Below are positions 8,586-16,471 of a stretch of DNA of 64,000 bases, piece after piece. How positions within the stretch are numbered: position 1 is the stretch's first letter; each line of letters opens with the position of its first letter. Below the pieces are notes generated by a model. It worked only from the letters and a program-made list of their open reading frames with translations. It was not told where the DNA came from and ran no database searches. The position numbers were made by a program, and so were the translations under genes. The stretch is from Winogradskyella aurantia (GTDB taxonomy: Bacteria > Bacteroidota > Bacteroidia > Flavobacteriales > Flavobacteriaceae): NCBI RefSeq assembly GCF_002266855.1, contig NZ_NGJN01000009.1, positions 1 through 64,000 on the forward strand, read 5' to 3'.

Positions 8586-9475
8586 TTTTCTATAAAACGA
8601 ATAATATCGTCGGGCTGTGTTTTGAAATCGAACCAGGTGATATTTTTGTTTTTTCTGAACCAAGTCAATTGTCGTTTAGCAAATCGCCTGCTATTTTTTT
8701 TTATTTCAGAGATGGCAAAATCTAATGTAGTATGCCCATCAAAGTAAGCGAATAGTTCCTTGTAGCCTACAGTATTGAGTGCATTGACATTTTTAAATGG
8801 TAATAGGCGCCTTGCCTCATCCACCAAGCCTTCAGACACCATGAGGTCAACACGTTTATTAATTCGCTCGTAAAGCATGGAGCGCTCTGCCACTAAACCG
8901 ATAATTATGGGTTCAAAATTTCTTTTTTTACTTGAATTTGTCAAAAAAGTCGAATAAGGTTTACCTGTTCCCAGGCAAATTTCAAGAGCTCTGATTACGC
9001 GCTGGGGATTATCAATTGCTATGGTATTGTAAGCTACAGGGTCTAAACCCTTGAGTTGTTCTTGTAATACAGATAGCCCTTCACTTTTCAATCTTTTATT
9101 TAGCTCATATCTAAAGATGTTTTCTACTTTAGGAAAATAGTCAAGACCTTCAAGAATGGCTTTTACATAAAGTCCAGAACCGCCAACCATAACAGCATAT
9201 GGATTGTGCTTATGTAACTCTTCTAGTTTTGAAATAGCATCACTTTCAAAATCACCAACATTATAATTTTCATGAATGGACTTGTGTTGAATGAAATGGT
9301 GAGGTACGGTCTTTAATTCTTCGTCGGAAGGCACAGCAGTGCCTATGCACATTTCCTGGTAAAACTGACGCGAATCTGAAGATATAATTTCACATTTAAA
9401 ATAACGTGCCAGTTTGATGCTCAAAGCTGTTTTGCCAATAGCTGTAGGACCAACAATGGTAATTAATTTAGGCAT
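8570..9475 (-). CDS. miaA: tRNA dimethylallyltransferase
   Basis: 301 residues from the ATG at 9475 (MPKLITIVGPTAIGKT). The longer frame to 9517 only adds sequence that overlaps the upstream gene and is rejected. MiaA transfers a dimethylallyl group to N6 of A37 in tRNAs reading UNN codons. The P-loop GPTAIGKT, SSDSRQFYQ (catalytic Asp region), the GTAVPS segment, GGSGLYVKAI, DNPQRVIRALE and the C-terminal AKRQLTWFRK motif are all present. Its start overlaps the stop of the ion channel gene by 8 bases, so translation may be coupled. The gene ends within a terminator hairpin. Confidence 0.96.
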   Translation of the reverse strand: MPKLITIVGPTAIGKTALSIKLARYFKCEIISSDSRQFYQEMCIGTAVPSDEELKTVPHHFIQHKSIHENYNVGDFESDAISKLEELHKHNPYAVMVGGSGLYVKAILEGLDYFPKVENIFRYELNKRLKSEGLSVLQEQLKGLDPVAYNTIAIDNPQRVIRALEICLGTGKPYSTFLTNSSKKRNFEPIIIGLVAERSMLYERINKRVDLMVSEGLVDEARRLLPFKNVNALNTVGYKELFAYFDGHTTLDFAISEIKKNSRRFAKRQLTWFRKNKNITWFDFKTQPDDIIRFIENKKSS

Positions 9476-10346
9476 TATGATGAAGGGGAGACCCACATTT
9501 ATAACAGTACTCAGCACCGTCTTGATGTTGCTCCGTTAAGCAATTAACACAGCATTGGGTATTGAGTTGTACCGATTCCAGTTGCACTACTTCTTCGTCT
9601 GATAGTTTACCTGAATCACTTCCACTTGCTTTGGTGTATTCTGCAGAAACGATACCGGTTGGTACGGCTATAATACCATAACCTAAAATCATAATTACCG
9701 TGGCGATAAATTGTCCTAGAGGTGTTACTGGAGCAATATCTCCAAATCCAACGGTGGTAAGAGTTACGATGCACCAATACACACTTTTAGGGATATTCGT
9801 AAAGCCATTTTTCTCACCTTCAACGAGATACATGATGGTGCCAAAAATAACAGCAGCGATAATAACAGCGAATAAAAAAACGGCAATTTTAGCTCTGCTT
9901 GCCTTAATTGCAGCCGCCAATTGATTGGATGCGCCCAGGTATCTAGCCAATTTAAGAATTCTAAAGACCCTTAAAAGTCTCAAGGCTCTTAAGGCTACCA
10001 AGGCATGAGTGCCAGCCATTAATAGGGATATGTATTTTGGTATGGTGGAAAGTAAATCTATGACACCGTAAAAACTGAAAATATATTTAAAAGGCTTTTT
10101 AACTGAAATGACTCTAGCGACGTACTCCAGAGAAAATAAAATGGTTATTACCCATTCAGCTATATTTAAGAATGTGTGATGCTTATTGTCAAAACTATTT
10201 ATGCTCTCTAGCATAACCAAGACAATACTAGCAAGAATTGCAATGAGCAGTATAACGTCAAATAACTTTCCAGCAGGGGTGTCTGCTTCATAAATAACTT
10301 CGTGAAGCTTCGTTTTCCAGTTATGTTTGTTATTTGATTCCATCAT
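9468..10346 (-). CDS. Voltage-gated-type K+ channel with C-terminal zinc ribbon
   Basis: 292 residues. Six membrane segments are predicted, with an S4-like helix rich in Arg (LRALRLLRVFRILKLARYL) and a pore loop with the K+ selectivity filter TLTTVGFGD, so it belongs to the Kv-like ion transporter family of the inner membrane. After the last helix (VIMILGYGIIAVPTGIV) the tail ends in a zinc-ribbon-like pattern, CVNC and, 13 residues later, CYKCG. The zinc ribbon could be a cytosolic sensor or assembly module; this is inference. The gene overlaps miaA by 8 bases. Two adjacent Met codons (10346, 10343) are possible starts. Confidence 0.92.
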   Translation of the reverse strand: MMESNNKHNWKTKLHEVIYEADTPAGKLFDVILLIAILASIVLVMLESINSFDNKHHTFLNIAEWVITILFSLEYVARVISVKKPFKYIFSFYGVIDLLSTIPKYISLLMAGTHALVALRALRLLRVFRILKLARYLGASNQLAAAIKASRAKIAVFLFAVIIAAVIFGTIMYLVEGEKNGFTNIPKSVYWCIVTLTTVGFGDIAPVTPLGQFIATVIMILGYGIIAVPTGIVSAEYTKASGSDSGKLSDEEVVQLESVQLNTQCCVNCLTEQHQDGAEYCYKCGSPLHHNA

Positions 10347-10366
10347 TCAAATCTACGAAAGATATA

Positions 10367-11737
10367 CTAATTGTTTAATTCAATGACTTTCAATCGTTTA
10401 TTTCTGCGCATATAACTTTGAATAATATGTTGAGTGTCTCTATTATTCTCCATTGGAGTAATGAGGGAGGTTAATATTGATCTATTATTTATTTGATGGT
10501 TTAAATCAAAATAACCAAGACCTCTAAACACACCATCTTCAATTAATATTACGCTTTTTTCTTCAATGTCTCGGCCTCTATCAATAAGTACCATATCCTT
10601 ATTGTCGTAAGAATTAATATTTATGACAGTATTGACGCGTTTATTGTATTTCTCTGTACTTTCTTCAGAAACACAGGCTCCATAACAATGTTTAATATCG
10701 TAATTAAAACAACTGGATTTTGATTTTTGTAGACCACATAACTTAGGGCATAGCTCGTAGTCTTCAATCACTCTATTCATGAATGATATACCACTTTGTC
10801 TATTGGCGAATGTAGTTATGGGTTTCTCCGTTTTTTTAAGATGATTTACCCTAAGGTTAATATAGCCGTTACTGTCTTTATAACAATATAGACCTTGCGT
10901 GAATTTATTTTGTTTTAGGGCTCTATTGAGAATGGGTTTGTTGCTTTTTATCTCTTCACTCTCTTTTAACAGCGCTACCAGTTCGCTGCCGGTTTTTTCA
11001 TAGGAGACGGATGAAACTAAAGCTTGAATTTTTTTTGATTTAGAGTTGGAATTGGTAAAATGTTGAGTGACCCGCTTTTTTATATTGTTGCTTTTTCCAA
11101 TATAGATAATATCACCGTCATCATTATGAATGTAATAAACACCAGTATCGCTAGGGAGTTCTTCAATTATATTTTTAAGATTGGAGGCAAGTTTTGATTT
11201 TTTTTCAATTTTAACAGCGTCTTTAATAATGGACTTACCGACATCTTTATTTAAGAGCATCTTAAATAATTTTATAGTAGCCAAAGCGTCACCATTAGCT
11301 CTGTGCCTATCACTTACAGCTATTCCCAAGGCTCTTGCCAATTTTCCTAAACTGTATGATTCCATTTCTGGGATTAACTTTTGAGCTAATTCCACAGTGC
11401 ACAGTGTCTTTCGTTTGAAGGGAAACCCTAATCGATTAAATTCTGTTTTCAGGATGCGGTAATCAAAATCGGCATTATGAGCCACTAGGATACAATTTTC
11501 AGTAATCTCAACAATGCGCTTGGCTACTTCATAAAATTTGGGCGCATTTCTAAGCATGTTAGAGTTAATACCAGTAAGGTTAACTACAAAAGGCTGGATA
11601 TCGCGCTCTGGGTTGACGAGGGAGATAAACTGATCGGTCACCTTATGACCATCAAATTGATATATGGCAATTTCGGTGATACCTTCTTCATTGTACTTTC
11701 CACCAGTGGTTTCTATGTCTAATATTGCGTAAATAAT
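10367..11737 (-). CDS. DEDD exonuclease (DnaQ-like) fused to GIY-YIG nuclease domain
   Basis: About 456 residues. The N-terminal half is a DnaQ/DNA polymerase III epsilon-like 3'-5' exonuclease with motif I DIETTGG, motif II AHNADFD and motif III HRANGDA. The central part is a GIY-YIG domain (GVYYIHN, IIYIGKS, KKRVTQHF) like the N-terminus of UvrC, followed by a Cys-containing tail (CPKLCGL, CFNYDIKHCYGAC). Such fusions are known and probably act in DNA repair. The start is the odd point. Motif I is encoded upstream of the first usual start codon (GTG at 11641), yet between it and the in-frame TGA at 11759-11761 there is no ATG, GTG, TTG or CTG. The best fit is ATT at 11735-11737 (ATT-TAC-GCA, giving (M)YAILDIETTGG). 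The adjacent Ile codon is also possible. Confidence 0.85.
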   Translation of the reverse strand: MIYAILDIETTGGKYNEEGITEIAIYQFDGHKVTDQFISLVNPERDIQPFVVNLTGINSNMLRNAPKFYEVAKRIVEITENCILVAHNADFDYRILKTEFNRLGFPFKRKTLCTVELAQKLIPEMESYSLGKLARALGIAVSDRHRANGDALATIKLFKMLLNKDVGKSIIKDAVKIEKKSKLASNLKNIIEELPSDTGVYYIHNDDGDIIYIGKSNNIKKRVTQHFTNSNSKSKKIQALVSSVSYEKTGSELVALLKESEEIKSNKPILNRALKQNKFTQGLYCYKDSNGYINLRVNHLKKTEKPITTFANRQSGISFMNRVIEDYELCPKLCGLQKSKSSCFNYDIKHCYGACVSEESTEKYNKRVNTVININSYDNKDMVLIDRGRDIEEKSVILIEDGVFRGLGYFDLNHQINNRSILTSLITPMENNRDTQHIIQSYMRRNKRLKVIELNN

Positions 11738-11807
11738 TCGAGGATTAAATTGAGCTATTCAAGTTTACGAAATTAATAAAGTCTAAATAGACTTAGAAAT
11801 GAAATTA

Positions 11808-12473
11808 CTAATAATCTCTTGCTCCAAAAATATTGCTTCCAACTCTTATCATAGTGCTGCCACAATCAATGGCCAATGGATAATCACCACTCATTCCCAT
11901 TGAAATAATTTGAAGATCACAGTTCTCTGTTTGAAAGGTTTTTAATTTATTAAAAGTTGATTTCAAAAAGTCAAATTCACTTTTAATTTGGGTCTGGTCG
12001 TCTGTAAAGGTGGCCATACCCATGAGCCCAACAATTTTTATGTTGGACAGCTGCTTTAGGGATTCAGATTTTAATAAGGCTTCTGCGTCTTTCGCAGACA
12101 TGCCGAACTTACTGTCTTCTTCTGCTATTTTAATTTGAAGTAGGCATTCAATGGTCCTTTGGTGTTTAGACGCTTGTTTATTGATTTCCTTGAGCAGTTT
12201 CAAACTATCCACACCATGGATAAGATTGACAAACTCAGCCATGTATTTTACCTTATTTCGCTGCACATGACCAATCATATGCCATTGGATATCTTTAGGC
12301 ATTTGCTCATATTTCTCAACCATCTCTTGGATTTTGTTTTCACCAAAAATGCGTTGACCTGAGCTATAGGCCTCCATTAGGTCACTAATAGGTTTGGTTT
12401 TGGATACCGCAACTAAAGTGACATGTTTTGGTAGTTCTGATTTAATTTGTTGTAAGTTTTTTTTAATACTCAT
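11808..12473 (-). CDS. YggS/PROSC-family PLP-binding protein
   Basis: 221 residues from the ATG at 12473 (MSIKKNLQQI). This family binds pyridoxal phosphate on a single-domain TIM barrel and keeps free PLP and amino/keto acid pools balanced; no catalytic reaction is established. The PLP lysine lies in TLVAVSKTKP, with FGENKIQE, WHMIGHVQRNK, SKFGMS, GLMGMATFTDD, LSMGMSGDYPLAI-like (ISMGMSGDYPLAI) and IRVGSNIFG as the other signature segments. Its start overlaps the end of the DUF1015 gene by 11 bases, so the two are likely co-translated. Confidence 0.94.
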   Translation of the reverse strand: MSIKKNLQQIKSELPKHVTLVAVSKTKPISDLMEAYSSGQRIFGENKIQEMVEKYEQMPKDIQWHMIGHVQRNKVKYMAEFVNLIHGVDSLKLLKEINKQASKHQRTIECLLQIKIAEEDSKFGMSAKDAEALLKSESLKQLSNIKIVGLMGMATFTDDQTQIKSEFDFLKSTFNKLKTFQTENCDLQIISMGMSGDYPLAIDCGSTMIRVGSNIFGARDY

Positions 12474-13701
12474 AGATGGTGATTCCACTTCTTAGTTTTG
12501 GTAAAATATAGGTACTTTTTGGAGGCATTTTTAACCCTTCGTCTGCTATATGTTTTATTTGCTCTACAGTGGCCGGTATCATTCCAAAACCAACCTTAAA
12601 TTCGCCGCTATCTACACTAGATTTTATGGTAACGATTTCATGTCTGCCGTTAACGTAGGAAATCCTATTGTCATTCCGTAAGTCATTAATTCCTAAAATG
12701 GGTTGAAGAACGGTTTTATACAATAATTGAGCATCTAGTTCATCAAGTGCTGTGTTGAATTTATAGAGTGATTTTCTTAAATATAAGGAATAGAATTCAC
12801 CATCTAAATACATACTGAAGTGGTGCTGCTTAGATGGGTGGTAGGGCATCATCCCTCTGTTCTCTATTCTATATATGCCGTCTAATTTAATGAGAAATTC
12901 TTCTTTGGTCAGACCATTCAAGTCTTTAATTAAACGGCTAAATTCATGTATAACTAAATCAGACTCTGGGATAAGGTAGGACATAAAAAAGTTGTAAGAC
13001 TCTTCACCAGTGTGATTGGGATTTTTATCCTTTTCATCTTTGTACAGCAAATACGATGAAGATGACCTATGGTGACCATCTGCGATATAAACGGTCCCCA
13101 TTTTTTTAAATTCGTTTTGGATGGTGGTAATAGTCTCTTTATCATCGATTTTCCATAGATAATGGGTATCTCTGTAAGTCATTGTAAATTCAAATTCGGC
13201 ATAGCCTTTTTGTGCCTCTTGAATGATTTTTGCAATGACATCGTTATCGGGATAGGTGAGCAGAACTGGCTCCGCATTAAAGCCCACGGTTTGGAGGTAT
13301 GATTTAAATATTTCTTCGCGTTGAGCTAAGGTGTCTTCATGCTTTTTTATAATATCATTCTCATAGTCTTCTGCACTAGTTGCTGCTATAATACCGTTAA
13401 AAATCTGTCCGTGTCTGTTTACAATTTTATACGCGTAAAATGAAGGGGTCTTATCTTGGATGAATATGCCATCCTCCTTAAATTCCATGTACCTGTTCCT
13501 CACAAGTCTGTAGCGTTCTTCACCAGTGATGACCTGATCGTACTTATAACCCGGATTCACGATATGAAGAAAGCTGTACGGATTGTAATCCATACGAGAT
13601 TCCCGTTCATCAACCGTGTAGCTTTCATAGGGACGTGCCGCTACGAGACCTACGATTGCTCTTGTAGGTCTAACAGCTTTAAAGGGAATGACTTTAACCA
13701 T
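12463..13701 (-). CDS. DUF1015 domain protein
   Basis: 412 residues, full length for DUF1015 proteins. Recognisable segments are IPFKAVRPT, ARPYESYT, NPYSFLHI-type N-terminus, YIADGHHRSSS (a highly conserved DGHHR motif) and FFMSYLIPESDL. The biochemical function of the family is not known, although the conserved His and Asp suggest an enzyme. It follows the hydroxybutyryl-CoA dehydrogenase by 37 bases and overlaps yggS by 11 bases. Confidence 0.9.
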   Translation of the reverse strand: MVKVIPFKAVRPTRAIVGLVAARPYESYTVDERESRMDYNPYSFLHIVNPGYKYDQVITGEERYRLVRNRYMEFKEDGIFIQDKTPSFYAYKIVNRHGQIFNGIIAATSAEDYENDIIKKHEDTLAQREEIFKSYLQTVGFNAEPVLLTYPDNDVIAKIIQEAQKGYAEFEFTMTYRDTHYLWKIDDKETITTIQNEFKKMGTVYIADGHHRSSSSYLLYKDEKDKNPNHTGEESYNFFMSYLIPESDLVIHEFSRLIKDLNGLTKEEFLIKLDGIYRIENRGMMPYHPSKQHHFSMYLDGEFYSLYLRKSLYKFNTALDELDAQLLYKTVLQPILGINDLRNDNRISYVNGRHEIVTIKSSVDSGEFKVGFGMIPATVEQIKHIADEGLKMPPKSTYILPKLRSGITIYEY

Positions 13702-13738
13702 GAAATGTTTTTAAGTAGTCTTTTAGGGTTTTTTGCAA

Positions 13739-14629
13739 TTATTTCAGAAACTGGCCAGCAACGTTTTCAGCCTTCTTGCTTTCAGAATAATCATAAAAGC
13801 CTTCTCCAGATTTTACACCTAATTTGCCAGCTCTTACCATATTAACTAGTAATGGACAAGGGGCGTATTTTGGATTTTTAAAACCGTCATACATAACATT
13901 GAGGATAGATAAACAAACATCCAATCCTATAAAATCAGCTAATTGCAGAGGGCCCATAGGATGGGCCATACCTAGTTTCATCACCGTGTCGATTTCTGAA
14001 ACGCCAGCTACGCCGTTGTAAAGTGTTTCAATGGACTCATTTATCATAGGCATTAAAATGCGGTTGGCAACAAACCCTGGATAGTCGTTAACTTCTGTGG
14101 GCACTTTACCAAGAGTCTTAGACAGGTCCATAATGGTGTTTGTTACTTCGTCGCTAGTATTGTAACCCCTTATAATTTCTACCAATTTCATAATAGGAAC
14201 CGGATTCATAAAATGCATTCCTATGACCTGTTCTGGTCTTGAGGTTACTGCTGCAATTTGGGTAATTGAAATAGAGGAGGTGTTTGTGGCCAAGATAGTG
14301 TCCTCACTGCAAGCTTCGTCAAGCTGTTTAAAGATATTAAGTTTCAGATCTACATTTTCGGTAGCTGCTTCAACTACTAAACTAGCATATTCAACACCTT
14401 CTGTGATGTCTGTATATAAGGTAATGTTTTCTAAGGTGGCCGCTTTATCGGCTTCTGTAATTTTTTCCTTGGCAACCATACGGTCCAAGTTCTTTGAGAT
14501 GGTTTCCACTCCTCTTTTTAAAGAAGCTTCACTAATATCTATAAGTTGAACTTTAAATCCGTTTTGTGCAAAGGTATGGGCTATACCATTACCCATTGTA
14601 CCTGCTCCAATTACTGCTATATTTTTCAT
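13739..14629 (-). CDS. 3-hydroxybutyryl-CoA dehydrogenase
   Basis: 296 residues. The NAD-binding Rossmann motif GAGTMGNG is at residues 7-14 and the second half is the helical dimerisation domain (LGKVPTEVNDYPGFVANRI, MKLGMAHPMGPLQLADFIGLD). The catalytic His-Glu pair is in GMHFMNPVP and LVEIIRG. It interconverts 3-hydroxyacyl-CoA and acetoacyl-CoA in short-chain fatty acid or butanoate metabolism. No other genes of beta-oxidation are adjacent; it lies between an oxidoreductase and a DUF1015 gene in one leftward run. Confidence 0.93.
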   Translation of the reverse strand: MKNIAVIGAGTMGNGIAHTFAQNGFKVQLIDISEASLKRGVETISKNLDRMVAKEKITEADKAATLENITLYTDITEGVEYASLVVEAATENVDLKLNIFKQLDEACSEDTILATNTSSISITQIAAVTSRPEQVIGMHFMNPVPIMKLVEIIRGYNTSDEVTNTIMDLSKTLGKVPTEVNDYPGFVANRILMPMINESIETLYNGVAGVSEIDTVMKLGMAHPMGPLQLADFIGLDVCLSILNVMYDGFKNPKYAPCPLLVNMVRAGKLGVKSGEGFYDYSESKKAENVAGQFLK

Positions 14630-14717
14630 TTATAATTTATTTTGAATCCCCACCTATGCGGAAATTCCTTAATTAATAGTATTGTTCATCTAATTAAACT
14701 CCTACAACCCCAAGGAA

Positions 14718-15677
14718 TCAAAATTGGTTGATAATCATGGTAGCAACACGCAAGGCTTCCGTACCATCGTGGAGTGTTACTATGGGCTTTGAATCGTTAT
14801 TGATGGCCTCTGCGAATGTTTCTAATTCATCAAGAATGGCGTTATTGCCCTCAACCTCTGGATTATCAAAATATATCTGTTTTTTAACACCTTCAGCATT
14901 TTGAAGAATCATATCAAAATCGCCAGGATGTTCAGGTGCATCTTTCATTTTAACCACCTCACATTTCTTTTCTAGAAAATCTACTGAAATGTAAGCGTCT
15001 TTTTGAAAGAACCTTGTCTTACGCATATTTTTTAGTGAAATTCTACTCGCTGTAAGATTTGCAACACAACCGTTTTTAAACTCAATTCTAGCATTTGCGA
15101 TATCGGGTGTTTCACTAACCACTGACACACCACTTGCGGAAATATGCTTTACCGGTGAATTAACGACGCTCAATATAATGTCAATATCATGAATCATTAA
15201 ATCTAGTACCACGGGTACATCTGTTCCTCTGGGGTTAAACTCAGCCAGGCGATGGGTTTCTATAAACATAGGGTTATCAATCTTATCCTTTACAGCTGTA
15301 AAGGCTGGATTAAATCGCTCTACATGACCTACTTGGCCTTTAACGCCGTGTTCAGCAACTAACGTTCGGATGGTCTCTGCCTCCTCAACTGTGTTGGTGA
15401 TAGGCTTTTCAATAAAAATATGTTTACCTTTTTTTATAGCTTGTTTGGCACATTCGTAATGCGAGAGTGTTGGTGTAACTATGTCCACCACATCAACAGC
15501 ATCAATTAATGCATCAATATTATTAAAGTATTTATAGCCAAACTCCGTTTCAACAGCTTTTGCATTTTTCGCATCTGCATCGTAGAACCCTATAAGCTCA
15601 AATTTATTGGACTCTTTAAGTAACCTTAGATGAATTTTACCGAGGTGACCAGCACCTAGAACTCCAGCTTTAAGCAT
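14718..15677 (-). CDS. Gfo/Idh/MocA-family oxidoreductase
   Basis: 319 residues. The N-terminal NAD(P)-binding fold begins VLGAGHLGKIHLRLL and carries the family EKP motif (HIFIEKPI), the lysine typical of sugar and inositol dehydrogenases. The C-terminal alpha/beta domain includes GHVERFNPA and LMIHDIDIILS. The substrate is not clear; the GHVERFNP and HDID motifs occur in flavobacterial members near amino-acid and fatty-acid genes. It is first in the leftward run that leads to hbd, DUF1015 and yggS. Confidence 0.88.
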   Translation of the reverse strand: MLKAGVLGAGHLGKIHLRLLKESNKFELIGFYDADAKNAKAVETEFGYKYFNNIDALIDAVDVVDIVTPTLSHYECAKQAIKKGKHIFIEKPITNTVEEAETIRTLVAEHGVKGQVGHVERFNPAFTAVKDKIDNPMFIETHRLAEFNPRGTDVPVVLDLMIHDIDIILSVVNSPVKHISASGVSVVSETPDIANARIEFKNGCVANLTASRISLKNMRKTRFFQKDAYISVDFLEKKCEVVKMKDAPEHPGDFDMILQNAEGVKKQIYFDNPEVEGNNAILDELETFAEAINNDSKPIVTLHDGTEALRVATMIINQF

Positions 15678-15780
15678 AGTGTTGAATTTTTAACAAAAAT
15701 AATTGTTTTGCCTTTAAAATTTGAAAAAGAAACTATAAAATACTAAGGATTTAATAATTACCTAAAGTTTAATTTCTGGC

Positions 15781-15811
15781 TTTGAACTTGGGATTCTTTA
15801 AATTAATTTCG
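15781..15811 (+). promoter_or_regulatory. Candidate Bacteroidota promoter for pcm
   Basis: TTTG at 15781-15784 and TAATTTCG at 15804-15811 are separated by 19 bases. This is close to the Bacteroidota -33 TTTG and -7 TAnnTTTG elements, with one mismatch in the -7 box. The predicted transcript starts a short distance before the TTG start codon at 15830. Confidence 0.5.
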
Positions 15812-15829
15812 CATAAACTAAACTAAGCT

Positions 15830-16471
15830 TTGAAAGATACATTTAAGCATAAGGGCATGCGGCAGCAACTGGTTAAGACGGTCGCTGAGAAGGGTATAAC
15901 TAATAGCGATGTTTTAAAGGCTATCGGTAAGATACCTAGGCATCTCTTTATGGATTCTGGATTTATAGATCATGCCTATGTGGATAAAGCCTTTCCTATT
16001 GGAGCTGATCAAACAATTTCCCAGCCGTATACAGTGGCATTCCAAACCGAGTTATTGCAAATTGAAGAAGGTGATAAAATTTTGGAAATAGGGACAGGAA
16101 GTGGTTACCAGACTGCTGTTTTATTGGAATTAGGTTCTAAAGTATACAGCATTGAACGACAGAAAGAGCTTTTTAAAAAGACTTCAAAGTTTTTACCTAA
16201 GATAGGTTACAGACCTAAGAAACTTGTTTTTGGTGATGGCTACAAGGGTTTACCCGAGGAAGCGCCTTTTGATGGTATAATCGTAACTGCAGGCGCACCA
16301 TTTGTTCCAAAACCGCTTTTAAGTCAGTTAGCTATTGGAGGAAGACTAGTAATTCCTGTCGGGGATGAAGTCCAGACGATGACTTTGTTCATAAGAAAAG
16401 ACGACAAGGAATTTGAAAAACACGAGTTCGGTGAGTTTCGTTTTGTGCCATTACTTGAAAACAAGAATTAA
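15830..16471 (+). CDS. pcm: Protein-L-isoaspartate O-methyltransferase
   Basis: 213 residues using a TTG start at 15830 (MKDTFKHKGMRQQLV), chosen because the conserved N-terminal helix begins there; an ATG nine codons later would remove it. The enzyme methylates isoaspartyl residues in aged proteins with S-adenosylmethionine. Visible motifs are IPRHLFM, the QTISQPYTVA loop specific to PCMT, SAM motif I LEIGTGSGYQTAVL, YSIER, GDGYKG and IIVTAGAP. The gene converges on the next one and the two stop codons share four bases. Confidence 0.94.
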   Translation: MKDTFKHKGMRQQLVKTVAEKGITNSDVLKAIGKIPRHLFMDSGFIDHAYVDKAFPIGADQTISQPYTVAFQTELLQIEEGDKILEIGTGSGYQTAVLLELGSKVYSIERQKELFKKTSKFLPKIGYRPKKLVFGDGYKGLPEEAPFDGIIVTAGAPFVPKPLLSQLAIGGRLVIPVGDEVQTMTLFIRKDDKEFEKHEFGEFRFVPLLENKN

